64,000 bases of DNA, taken from the NCBI GenBank assembly GCA_029237735.1, contig JAQZBU010000001.1:62001-126000 (forward strand), read 5' to 3'. The notes under the pieces are model-generated. The model did no database searches. It saw only the letters and a program-made list of their open reading frames with translations, and was not told the origin of the DNA. This document shows, piece after piece, positions 56,955 through 64,000 of this stretch; within the stretch, counting starts at the first letter, position 1, and each line of letters starts with the position of its first letter. Source of the stretch: Ramlibacter sp. GTDB lineage: Bacteria; Pseudomonadota; Gammaproteobacteria; Burkholderiales; Burkholderiaceae_C. Position numbers and translations under genes: made by a program.

Positions 56955-58826
56955 CTAACTGGTGCTCGGGGGCGGTGCCGACGCCGGCGGCGCCAGCGAT
57001 GACAGTCTGCCAAGACGGACGCCCGGTTTCAAATGGGCAGGCTCGACGCCGCGGTTGCGCGGCGGCAGTTCATGACGCAGGTGCTCGATGATTCTCATGA
57101 GGCGCACCTGCATGCGCAGCTGCACCTGCGCGCTCTCGGCGGCCGCTGCGGCGCGCTCCAGGCGCTGGTTGGCCTCACGACGCGCAGAGCCGACGGCGGC
57201 GCTTTCGCGGATTTGCTCAAGGCGATGTTCGACCCAGGCGGCCAGTTGCTGGCCGGCCAACGCGGGCGCAGACGGCTGCGGTGGTGCGGCCCCGCGCCTT
57301 CGCAGCTCGCGTTCGGTGAGTTGCTCTGGGTTCGTCTTCGGGGGAGAGGCACTGCCTTCGCGTCCATCGGCTGATCGACGTCCAGGCAGGTGTTGTTGGT
57401 GCACGGCGTAAGGACTTCGCCTTCCGCGACGTTCGAAATTCGCAGGTGCTTCGGCCGCGGCGCCGGGGGTGGCTTCCTGCTTTGCCGCAGCCAGCCAGCG
57501 GTAAACCGTCGCGGTGCTCCTGCCGACGGTAGCGGCGATCTCGTCGATCTTGGCGCCCTCCCCTGCCAACGCGATCGCGGCGGCCCGTGATTCCACCCGC
57601 TGCGTCCGGCGCTCGGCACGTCCTGGCACCTTCAGGTCGGCACGCCGCAGCCGCTCGGCGCCCGAGATCAGGGTGCGAAGGCGCTGTTCCTCGTCGGGTG
57701 TGACCTGGAAGAGATTGAGCAAGTGGTCATTGGTCGGGGTGTAGATCGGGCTGAGGCGCGCACCCTGGTGATAGACGAACTTCCCCGCGTGGGCCGCTTC
57801 GATCCGCCGCTTGATCGTGCTGAGGCTCCCATCCGTGATCGGCTGGAAGTCCTGGGCCAGCGGAAACGCCTGCACCACCTGTCCGACCTCGTGCCAGAAG
57901 TTTGCCGGGGTGATCACGCCGGAGTGGCCCAGGAAGCAGACCATCCAGAAGAGGAAGCTGTCGCGGCTGCCGCGGGCAAAGCCGCCGCGCGCCATGGCAA
58001 GGTCGCGCAGGTCCAGAAAGCGGGCCCAGTTCAGCGACTGCGCGGTCATCTGGCGCATCATCACGGGCTCGCGCCTGGCGCTGTAGTTCACCAGCTGGCC
58101 CAAATCGCTGACGTCGCAGGCGCCCAGCAGCTTGTTCTGCCGTTCGCGGGCACTGCGCGTGACTTTCGCGCCGGTGGCCACCGCTGCGGCAATCGAAATC
58201 GTCCCGACCTGCTCGCACAGGTCAGCGAAGGCCCAGGTGCGGCCGGTGTCCAGCACGACCTTCACTTCGCCGCCGCTCTTGCTGTTGATGGAACTGGCCG
58301 GCCGCAACACGCGCGCCGCGTCGCGCACCTTCGGGTCGCAGCCGAACTGGGTGTACAGCGAAATGAGGGAGGCCTGCAGCGCGTTCCACTGTGGCATCAG
58401 CGTGCTGGTGATGGGCTGATCGAAGATCCACTTCGCATAGAGCCCGCGCCCTGAGGAGACGATCAGCGACGGCTCGGGCACGCCGTGGCGCCGCGCATGC
58501 TCCATGACGGCCTCGATCGAGGCCCCATCGGCGATGAGATCTAGGTTGTACAGGTCCAGGTCCACGAACGCGCAGCGCAGCGTGTGGGCCAGGCTGGAGG
58601 CGCGCCGACGGGAGATGAAGGTCGCCTGGCTGACGTAGGTGTCGCACGACCCCCCAAGCGCGCGCATGACCGGCTCGGCCACGTCGACGCTGTAGGACTT
58701 CTCACGCCACTTGCCCTCGCTGACGCGAGCGACAGTGAAGTAGCCTGGTGAGTTGTCGGGCGCCCGCGGGTGGAGCAGGCGCGCCTCCGCCAATGCCGGC
58801 GGCAAGCTCGGATCAAGCAATAGCAC
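56955..58826 (-). CDS. primase-like replication protein with C-terminal HTH (623 aa)
   Basis: Starts at a GTG at 58826. Residues about 85-195 have the archaeo-eukaryotic-primase-type pattern C-A-F-V-D-L-D-L-Y (metal Asp pair), S-L-I-V-S-S-G-R-G-L-Y-A-K-W and D-A-A-R-V-L-R-P-A-S-S-I-N-S-K, as in plasmid and phage primase/Rep proteins. A helical middle region and a short helix-turn-helix (I-D-E-I-A-A-T-V-G-R-S-T-A-T-V-Y-R-W) near residue 440 follow, then a disordered, basic C-terminus. It probably primes or initiates replication of the element. Confidence 0.75.
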   Translation of the reverse strand: MLLLDPSLPPALAEARLLHPRAPDNSPGYFTVARVSEGKWREKSYSVDVAEPVMRALGGSCDTYVSQATFISRRRASSLAHTLRCAFVDLDLYNLDLIADGASIEAVMEHARRHGVPEPSLIVSSGRGLYAKWIFDQPITSTLMPQWNALQASLISLYTQFGCDPKVRDAARVLRPASSINSKSGGEVKVVLDTGRTWAFADLCEQVGTISIAAAVATGAKVTRSARERQNKLLGACDVSDLGQLVNYSARREPVMMRQMTAQSLNWARFLDLRDLAMARGGFARGSRDSFLFWMVCFLGHSGVITPANFWHEVGQVVQAFPLAQDFQPITDGSLSTIKRRIEAAHAGKFVYHQGARLSPIYTPTNDHLLNLFQVTPDEEQRLRTLISGAERLRRADLKVPGRAERRTQRVESRAAAIALAGEGAKIDEIAATVGRSTATVYRWLAAAKQEATPGAAAEAPANFERRGRRSPYAVHQQHLPGRRSADGREGSASPPKTNPEQLTERELRRRGAAPPQPSAPALAGQQLAAWVEHRLEQIRESAAVGSARREANQRLERAAAAAESAQVQLRMQVRLMRIIEHLRHELPPRNRGVEPAHLKPGVRLGRLSSLAPPASAPPPSTS

Positions 58827-58894
58827 TTCTCGTTGTCGGGCAACAACGAAGTGGGTGCGGTCACAGGGGGGCCAATGCGCGGGCTGATATTCGC

Positions 58895-58922
58895 TTGACT
58901 ATTTTCCGGCGCCGGATATTAT
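58895..58922 (+). promoter_or_regulatory. plus-strand promoter overlapping motif copy 3
   Basis: TTGACT (58895-58900) and TATTAT (58917-58922) with a 16-bp spacer that contains the CCGG palindrome. It points away from the primase-like gene into the intergenic region, so it may drive a leader or regulatory RNA. Confidence 0.45.
58899..58918. promoter_or_regulatory. CTATTTTCCGG palindromic motif, copy 3
   Basis: CTATTTTCCGG-CG-CCGGATA, 73 bp upstream of the primase-like GTG start. With copies 1 and 2 it marks possible sites of one DNA-binding regulator. Confidence 0.5.
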
Positions 58923-59340
58923 TGGGACATAGGTCATTTGCGGTGCTTTTCACCTGTACTCGGCGAAAGCTGTTTATGGTGTCCCGGCGCTTCAGATGTT
59001 TAGTCAGGCCTGTGGAATATCAGGCACGCGTGTCGCTCTCACATTTCCCTGTGGCAGCGGCACTTTTTTTGCCCGTTCCTTTCCTTTTTCGCTCCTGGTT
59101 GATGGGAATGTCCGGTGGAGAATGCCTCTGCTGGGGCCTTAGCCGCGGACGCCACTTTCGGGTGTCCGCTCAGTAGCTGACGGGGTACTTCATTAGGTCT
59201 GCTCCTCGGTCTTCTATGGGGCCAATCCGCTGCTTCTGCTTCGCGGAATAGTCCATTGCGAAATGTATTTCTTTGCGGCCATCATAGGGTTGAGCGGGCG
59301 GGAATGCAAGCGGGGTCCCGCCGGCGGCCTGTCAATGTTG

Positions 59341-59823
59341 TCAGCCGCCGCGGGGAGCCTGATCCGTTTGGCCGGGCTCCTCGGGCTGTTCCTGCCTCTG
59401 GAACCGTGCTTGGGCCACCTGCGCGTCCCATGAGGGCTTGTCCATGAGCCTGACGAACGGGGTCATGGCGTCCACGCCCCACTGCTGCGCGACGATCATG
59501 TTGGCCACGAAGAGCTTCGGCCGGTTTTGCTCGCTGTGGCGAGTTTGCGCGCTCCAGGCGGCGCTGACTGCTTCAGCAACGCACCGCCGGAGAAATTCGG
59601 GGGTGCCCTCCCCGACCTGCGTTCGAGTTCGGTTGAAGGCGACCCAGGCCGCCTCGATCTGCTCCTCGGCCGGGGGCTGCAGCCCGGTCGCGCAGGCGCT
59701 GCGCAGCGCCATGAAGCGCCGGCGCAGGGCGATCCGCGCCGCATCGACCTGCGCGCTGTCGCCCGCAAGGGCGGCCGTCATCAAGTTGTCGATGAGGAGC
59801 CTGTCGTTGGATTCGTCGTTCAA
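59341..59823 (-). CDS. hypothetical protein with QAPRGG tail (160 aa)
   Basis: Start set at a TTG at 59823 with an AAAGGG site, since the longer frame runs over three other genes. The protein is helical and Ala/Arg/Gln-rich (A-A-L-A-G-D-S-A-Q-V, then W-V-A-F-N-R-T-R) with a conserved-looking F-V-R-L-M-D-K-P-S-W segment. It ends in a Gln/Glu/Pro stretch and Q-A-P-R-G-G. Function unknown. Confidence 0.6.
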   Translation of the reverse strand: MNDESNDRLLIDNLMTAALAGDSAQVDAARIALRRRFMALRSACATGLQPPAEEQIEAAWVAFNRTRTQVGEGTPEFLRRCVAEAVSAAWSAQTRHSEQNRPKLFVANMIVAQQWGVDAMTPFVRLMDKPSWDAQVAQARFQRQEQPEEPGQTDQAPRGG

Positions 59824-59848
59824 GAGGTGCCCTTTCGCGGTTGCAACC

Positions 59849-60133
59849 TCACACCCCGGGGCGCGGTGCGGCTTCGAGCTGCTGCTCCTGCTCCAGCTCT
59901 GCATCCGCTCGCTCGAGTTGGCGCAACCGCTCCTCCTCCGTGCCCGAGCCGTCGTCGGAAAAGTACGCCGAAATGGATCGCATACCGCACTCCGGGCAGT
60001 CGTCATCGACTTGCGCATCCCAGCCGTCATCCCACTGGTGACGGCAGCACGGGCACCGGTAGTGGTTGGTCCACCAGGTGCTTTCCTCGGCGGGTTCCTG
60101 CCCGCCAGTGGGGCCGCTAGACGGTTGCGCCAT
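59849..60133 (-). CDS. small zinc-ribbon protein (94 aa)
   Basis: The ATG at 60133 overlaps the previous gene by 17 bp. A Gly/Pro/Ser N-terminus leads to Y-R-C-P-C-C-R-H-Q-W and D-D-D-C-P-E-C-G, two Cys pairs that can bind zinc. The C-terminal 40 residues are an acidic Glu/Gln/Leu helix ending E-A-A-P-R-P-G-V. A nucleic-acid or protein adaptor is plausible. Confidence 0.6.
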   Translation of the reverse strand: MAQPSSGPTGGQEPAEESTWWTNHYRCPCCRHQWDDGWDAQVDDDCPECGMRSISAYFSDDGSGTEEERLRQLERADAELEQEQQLEAAPRPGV

Positions 60134-60443
60134 CGGCCGGCTCGTACCAGGATTCGGGGATATAGCCAAGGGCGCCGAGGAGGTCCCAGCCGCGCGTGTC
60201 GAGTTCGTCCAGTGCCGCCTCGTTCACCGAGCCGCCGATCAAGGCATGCAGGTACGCGGGCTCCTTGCAAGCGCGCCACCAGTCGTACTCCTGGCTCCAC
60301 TCGCCGGCCAGGAGAAACGACACCGTCACCGGCGGCGTGTTCTCGCCTTCCCCTGCGCGGATGCGTGTCGTGAGCGAGAGCGCCTTGTTGCCCGAGTGAC
60401 GGATCTCGCGGGGCAAGCCGCTGGGTTGTAGAAGCATGGTCAT
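60117..60443 (-). CDS. hypothetical protein (108 aa)
   Basis: The ATG at 60443 (or the one at 60437) gives a soluble protein with W-S-Q-E-Y-D-W-W-R-A-C-K in the middle and an acidic helical end. It overlaps the zinc-ribbon gene. No known domain. It belongs to a run of small coupled genes between 59.3 and 63.2 kb. Confidence 0.55.
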   Translation of the reverse strand: MTMLLQPSGLPREIRHSGNKALSLTTRIRAGEGENTPPVTVSFLLAGEWSQEYDWWRACKEPAYLHALIGGSVNEAALDELDTRGWDLLGALGYIPESWYEPADGATV

Positions 60444-60459
60444 TGGGGTTCCTGTAAGT

Positions 60460-60765
60460 TCAGCCGCGCGGTGCCGGCGCGACGCTTGCGTCGTCGGCTT
60501 CTTCCGACTCGCCAGCGTCATTTCTGGACGTTTCCACAAGGCGCGCCCGCGACGCCCAGCCGATTCCTGTGAGCTCGTGACGGGAGCCGTCGTAGGCTTT
60601 GACCGTGAGGCTGTCCACCGAGCTGATGCCGGTCACTTCGCAGGTTCCGAGCGTGGCCGTCTCCACCAGGTCGCCGCGCGCCAGCCTGCCTTCCTTGGCC
60701 AGGCGCACGATCTTGATGTGTCCCGGCTTGACGGGATCCAGAGGGTGCGAGGAGTTTGCTGTCAT
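60460..60765 (-). CDS. hypothetical small beta-rich protein (101 aa)
   Basis: The ATG at 60765 overlaps the neighbour at 60762 (ATGA). Residues 15-75 look like a small beta-barrel (H-I-K-I-V-R-L, G-D-L-V-E-T-A-T-L-G-T-C-E-V, L-T-V-K-A-Y-D-G-S), possibly SH3- or KOW-like. An acidic tail with S-E-E-A-D-D ends A-P-A-P-R-G. Unknown function. Confidence 0.55.
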   Translation of the reverse strand: MTANSSHPLDPVKPGHIKIVRLAKEGRLARGDLVETATLGTCEVTGISSVDSLTVKAYDGSRHELTGIGWASRARLVETSRNDAGESEEADDASVAPAPRG

Positions 60766-61277
60766 CGTTGCCTCTCTTGTGCGGACTCCTCGGAGAGGTG
60801 CGGCTCTTCCCGCGCGCGCTCAACGAATGGATGAAATCCCGTCGAACGCAGGCGCTCGTCCCAAAGCAAGTCGACGGCCGCGTCGGCCATCTCCTTCAGG
60901 TCGACGCCACCCACCGAGACGGTACCGAGATCGCGGTCCTCCCGCCCACCCTTCGCCACGACCCGGAAAGCCGCGACTTTCCAGGCAGCTACGTGCGGTC
61001 CGTCGACATCGCCTGTTCCGGTGAACGAATAGGGCTCGGCGTCGCCCGAGTCCATGACCTTGTTGCCCTGGCGGGGGTCCAGCACATAGAACTCGAACGA
61101 GTCGAGCTCCCTGACCGCGATGCGGCAATGGAAGACGTCGAGCGCCGCGTCCGCAATGTGCTTCGCGGGCACGGCGGTGGCGTCGAACGAAACGATGTAG
61201 CCGCCGGGCACAGCGGCATCGTCGTCGTGCAGGTCGGGGCCAGCCAGCGCCAGCACGATCACGGTTTTGAATTTCAT
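60762..61277 (-). CDS. hypothetical protein (171 aa)
   Basis: The ATG at 61277 overlaps the previous stop (ATGA), so the longer frame is rejected. It has alternating beta and helix segments (F-K-T-V-I-V-L-A-L-A, S-F-E-F-Y-V-L-D-P) and an Arg/Glu-rich end. No signal peptide is convincing, although the start is hydrophobic. Family not recognised. Confidence 0.55.
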   Translation of the reverse strand: MKFKTVIVLALAGPDLHDDDAAVPGGYIVSFDATAVPAKHIADAALDVFHCRIAVRELDSFEFYVLDPRQGNKVMDSGDAEPYSFTGTGDVDGPHVAAWKVAAFRVVAKGGREDRDLGTVSVGGVDLKEMADAAVDLLWDERLRSTGFHPFVERAREEPHLSEESAQERQR

Positions 61278-61546
61278 CCTTGGAGCCTTTCCGTGAGCCC
61301 ATCCTGTTCGACGAAGTGCTCGTCTTCGGTCAACTCCACTTCGCTGGAATGGATCGCCAGGCCTGGGGCATGGCCCGGATCGAGCAGCATCTGCACGCAC
61401 GCGTCTTGCTCGATCTGGCCGCCCGCCATCAGCAGTTCCTGGGCCGCCTGCGGCGAGAGTCCGTCGACCTCGACGGCGTGCTTGAAGGCGGCGTCGTAAA
61501 GGGTCTGCTCGTCCACCACTTTGAAGTCCAAGATGAATCGGCTCAT
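61274..61546 (-). CDS. hypothetical small protein (90 aa)
   Basis: The ATG at 61546 starts an acidic, alpha/beta protein (F-I-L-D-F-K-V-V-D-E, then a helix and E-V-E-L-T-E-D-E-H-F). It is coupled to the next gene by ATGA. No similarity recognised. Confidence 0.5.
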   Translation of the reverse strand: MSRFILDFKVVDEQTLYDAAFKHAVEVDGLSPQAAQELLMAGGQIEQDACVQMLLDPGHAPGLAIHSSEVELTEDEHFVEQDGLTERLQG

Positions 61547-61573
61547 ACGATTGCTTTCATGATGTCTGGTGTG

Positions 61574-62170
61574 TCACCCACCCGACTCGATGGGCGCCTC
61601 AACAGACCTGTTGCATTCCGTGAGGTGGGTGCGTGCGAACTGGGCGAGAACGTCGAACGCCTCTCCGACGCCGAGCCGCTCGATCAGATAACAGGCCACC
61701 CCATGCGCACCTTGGTTCGACGCACTTACCGCCTGGGCGACCTCTGCGTTGAGTTCGCCGGCGTCGCCGGCGGACCCCTGAATGCGTTCGGCCACGGTGA
61801 TGGCCACATCGGCCAGCGCGTTGCATTCCCAGGAGAACCACGCCCTGCCCTGCTGCTGCATGAGAGATTCCAGGCCAAGGGCCTCGTCAAGGCGCACCAG
61901 CATCTGGCTCGCGAGGTCTTCCGGGGTCACCTTCAGCCTCACCGAGACCTCGAGGCTCTGGAGATCCTGGCCGCTCATGATCGGCTTGATCTGCATGTCT
62001 TGTGCAGCATGGACCTCCACGTCCGGCGCGATCAGCTTGGCGATCACGTCACGCGCGAGCACCTCGCTGATATGGCGGTGGCGCTGCGCGCTCGTGCGCA
62101 GCAGGTCCTGCCGGTCGACAGCGCGCGACGGGCCCGCGGCGACAGTTTGGCCGAGCGTGGGCATGATCAC
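61574..62170 (-). CDS. hypothetical protein (198 aa)
   Basis: The GTG at 62170 overlaps the upstream stop (GTGA); an ATG at 62164 is an alternative. The protein is mostly helical, Ala/Glu/Gln-rich, with a beta-rich middle (V-E-V-H-A-A-Q-D, L-E-V-S-V-R-L-K-V) and no membrane segment. It ends E-A-P-I-E-S-G-G. Family not recognised. Confidence 0.55.
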   Translation of the reverse strand: MIMPTLGQTVAAGPSRAVDRQDLLRTSAQRHRHISEVLARDVIAKLIAPDVEVHAAQDMQIKPIMSGQDLQSLEVSVRLKVTPEDLASQMLVRLDEALGLESLMQQQGRAWFSWECNALADVAITVAERIQGSAGDAGELNAEVAQAVSASNQGAHGVACYLIERLGVGEAFDVLAQFARTHLTECNRSVEAPIESGG

Positions 62171-63186
62171 CGGTCCGTGTCGTAGCCGCTGTCTTGGAAG
62201 TCTTCGTCGCCGAGTTCATTGCTCAGGGCGAGATCCTCCCGTTGCAGGTCGCGCACGGCGGCGACATCGACCGGTTCCAGGTGCAGGCCTGCGGCGTCGT
62301 TCTTGTACGCTTGGTGCATGTAGTCGATGGCGCGCGGCAGCGCCTCGAGGTTCGGTGCCACGACGTACATGAGGGCGCGCACCGTCGCATCCACGCCCTG
62401 GAAGCCGCGCCACGCGTCGGGCGTGATGTCGACGCGTGCCGCCTGCTCGACCGCTTCGGGGGCTTGCGCCTGGGGCGCTTCCTCCGGCTGTGCGCCGGGC
62501 CCGTCGAAGAAGCTGCGGATGAAGCTGCGAACGGGCGGTGCCATCGGCGCCGGGGCCGCCGTCGGGGCGGGCGCGATCTCAGCGGGGTGCGCATCCAGGC
62601 GGGCGGCCTCGATCGCGCGGGCATCACCCGTGAGTGCAGAGCGAACCAGAACGCGTGCGCGGCCGGCCGGATCGACTTCGATCGAGCGCTCCTTCGCGCG
62701 CATCGAGCCGATCATCGTGGCCGCCCCGTCCAGATAGCTGCCGTGGCTGTGTACCTCGCCTTTGACCAGCACAGGCACTTCGTAGACGTTCATGCCCACG
62801 CTTTCCAGGTGCTCGCGAACCCCGCGGGAGACGGCCGCACCCTCGCCGGCGAGCAGCGCCTGGCCAATGTCGGGCATCGCGCCTTCTTGCGTGCTGGAGC
62901 GCGCCGCGTACAGACTTGCCCAGCGGGCGCCCAGTCCGAACAGGATCTGCGCTTTGGCGATGTCAGCGTCGGCATCGGGTACGTCGCGCATCTCGATGCC
63001 GGAGGCGCGCACCGGAATCTGCGGCAGTTGCGTGAAGAGATGCGAAACGCGGCGGAACTCGGGTGCCGGCGTGAAGATCAAGGCGTCGGGCGCCTCGGGC
63101 TTGGCGGCCGCCGTGCCGTACACGCCGCGCAGGACTTGGTCGTACAAGTAATTGCCGGTCGAGGTGACGATGGCGATGGTGGTCAT
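62167..63186 (-). CDS. hypothetical protein (339 aa)
   Basis: From the ATG at 63186 an N-terminal alpha/beta region (I-A-I-V-T-S-T-G-N-Y then a helix) continues to a conserved-looking segment with F-G-L-G-A-R-W-A-S-L-Y, a V-H-S-H-G-S-Y-L-D-G-A motif and a Pro/Ala linker (about 210-250). The C-terminus is acidic. No domain is recognised. It lies 62 bp downstream of the UvrD-like gene on the same strand. Confidence 0.6.
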   Translation of the reverse strand: MTTIAIVTSTGNYLYDQVLRGVYGTAAAKPEAPDALIFTPAPEFRRVSHLFTQLPQIPVRASGIEMRDVPDADADIAKAQILFGLGARWASLYAARSSTQEGAMPDIGQALLAGEGAAVSRGVREHLESVGMNVYEVPVLVKGEVHSHGSYLDGAATMIGSMRAKERSIEVDPAGRARVLVRSALTGDARAIEAARLDAHPAEIAPAPTAAPAPMAPPVRSFIRSFFDGPGAQPEEAPQAQAPEAVEQAARVDITPDAWRGFQGVDATVRALMYVVAPNLEALPRAIDYMHQAYKNDAAGLHLEPVDVAAVRDLQREDLALSNELGDEDFQDSGYDTDR

Positions 63187-63248
63187 GAGGAAGCCTTTCT
63201 TTCGGAACGTGAACGGTTGAGTGGGAAGTAGTGGAGCGGGAGCCCCGC

Positions 63249-64000
63249 TTACGGTGGAACTGCGAAGGTCACTCGCGATTGCCGGGCCTCGTGTTGCTGG
63301 CGCGCCCGCTCGCGGTTCTCGCGATGCTTGGGCAGGTCCTTCAGCCAGCGGCGGGTGTCCTCGTTGAGGGTGAGCGTTTTTCGCGCGCGGGTGAATGCGA
63401 CGTACAGGAGGTTGATTTCCTGCTCCTGGATCTGGGCGTTGGGATCCTGGGCGAGCTCCGCTTCGGCCTCGGCCAGGTACTCGAAGTCCGGCGCGATCTG
63501 CACGTGGTCGTAGTCGAGGCCCTTGACGCCGTGCGCTGTGGCCAGGATCAGGCTCGCGTCCGCCTGAACGCGGACCTCGTTGCGCTCCAGATCTTCCACC
63601 AGGTGCGGCGTGTCGCCTTTGTATTGGTCGACGAGCTCGGCCATGATGCGCAGCTGGCCGTCGCGGGTCGCCTCCGCGTAATCCTTCATCTCCTGCCAGC
63701 TGCCGAAGCGGCGCAGCAGCGGGTCCTTGATCTCCGACAGGTTGTTGATGAAGAGCGCGTAGCCATCGAGCAGCGATCGCACGTGATACTTCTTGATGCC
63801 GCCCACCCAGTGGACGCCGGCGCCGCGGTCCTGCGCCGCGATCTTGAAGAGCTGCGAATTGGTGCGGGCCAACGTCGTGATGGTCGCCCCAGGCGAGAGA
63901 GCCCCGTCGGAGGCCATGCCCTGGATTGGGATGTGCTCGCCCTTCAACTCGCGCAGCAGGGTGTTGGCGATCGCCGCGATGCGCGGGCCGAAGCGCCAGG
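63249..64000 (-). CDS. UvrD/Rep-like helicase, C-terminal part (5' end outside window)
   Basis: The frame is open to base 64000, and its beginning lies beyond the right edge. The visible ~250 residues hold W-R-F-G-P-R-I-A-A-I-A near the entry, an A-T-A-H-G-V-K-G-L-D-Y motif (motif V) and L-L-Y-V-A-F-T-R-A-R-K-T-L (motif VI), the C-terminal signatures of superfamily 1A helicases. A basic tail ends F-A-V-P-P. With the RecD2- and primase-like genes it suggests a replication and processing module. Confidence 0.8.
   Translation of the reverse strand, partial: WRFGPRIAAIANTLLRELKGEHIPIQGMASDGALSPGATITTLARTNSQLFKIAAQDRGAGVHWVGGIKKYHVRSLLDGYALFINNLSEIKDPLLRRFGSWQEMKDYAEATRDGQLRIMAELVDQYKGDTPHLVEDLERNEVRVQADASLILATAHGVKGLDYDHVQIAPDFEYLAEAEAELAQDPNAQIQEQEINLLYVAFTRARKTLTLNEDTRRWLKDLPKHRENRERARQQHEARQSRVTFAVPP

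Larger units (their letters stand above)
58827..59340. other. intergenic control region upstream of the primase-like gene (514 bp)
   Basis: No convincing coding frame or RNA gene is seen. It contains motif copy 3 with an overlapping plus-strand promoter-like sequence, and several T-rich tracts (59040-59110) unusual for the GC content. It is a candidate for a replication origin or regulatory region next to the primase-like gene, but I see no clear iterons. Confidence 0.45.

Noticed and set aside
58827-59340. Iteron-type replication origin
   Set aside because: The position next to a primase-like gene is suggestive, but I could not find a set of direct repeats of constant length.
1-64000. CRISPR array, tRNA or rRNA genes
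   Set aside because: No regularly spaced repeats and no cloverleaf or rRNA-like segments were recognised by eye.

Overview
The window is high-GC DNA with dense, overlapping genes (many ATGA or GTGA stop/start overlaps), no rRNA or tRNA genes that I can see, and a gene set typical of a large conjugative plasmid or integrative conjugative element. Codon use, the IS1595-type transposase and the CqsS-like kinase suggest a betaproteobacterial (Burkholderiales-like) host; this is inference, because no taxonomic marker gene is present.

Region 1 (1-10943, minus strand) is a type IVB (Dot/Icm, IncI Tra-like) conjugation cluster. Read in the transcribed direction it has the Legionella order icmL, K, E, G, C, D, J, B (dotI, H, G, F, E, P, N, O). 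IcmB runs off the left edge, and three unknown genes are interspersed. Two replication-like genes head this operon. A divergent DnaB-like helicase (11168) faces them across a control region with a palindrome over its -35 box.

Region 2 (12.6-15.0 kb, minus) carries an unknown gene and a polyvalent-protein-like gene. Region 3 (15.2-24.4 kb, plus) is one apparent operon: a small protein, a RecG-like helicase, then an SMC-family ATPase, MukE-like, kleisin-like and Toprim-nuclease set, which is a Wadjet/MksBEFG system in the order C-B-A-D. A second, orphan JetD-like gene at 36087-37010 has lost two of its predicted Toprim catalytic residues.

Region 4 (24.4-46.7 kb, mostly minus) is a long accessory and leading-type region. 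It holds an amidoligase-like protein, a WGR-type ATP-dependent DNA ligase, a PPP-family phosphatase, an XRE regulator, a CqsS-like quorum-sensing kinase, a DndC-like sulfurtransferase, a secreted DRGH nuclease, two bactofilins with PilP/DotF-like membrane partners, a HAD protein, a MepK-like endopeptidase and many unknowns. Region 5 (46.8-49.3 kb) has a class II Fic protein and an IS1595-type element. Region 6 (49.4-64 kb, minus) has four tandem NinX/DUF2591-like genes, a RecD2-like helicase, a primase-like replication protein, a run of small unknown genes and, at the right edge, a UvrD-like helicase.

Two patterns cut across the window. At least sixteen otherwise unrelated proteins end in an acidic or Ala/Pro-rich tail closed by Pro-Arg-Gly/Asn/Pro/Ser, written with different codons and stops. 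An 18-20 bp palindromic motif containing CTATTTTCCGG lies at or upstream of the start of three minus-strand genes. A putative ~70-nt small RNA with promoter and terminator sits at 56.1 kb.
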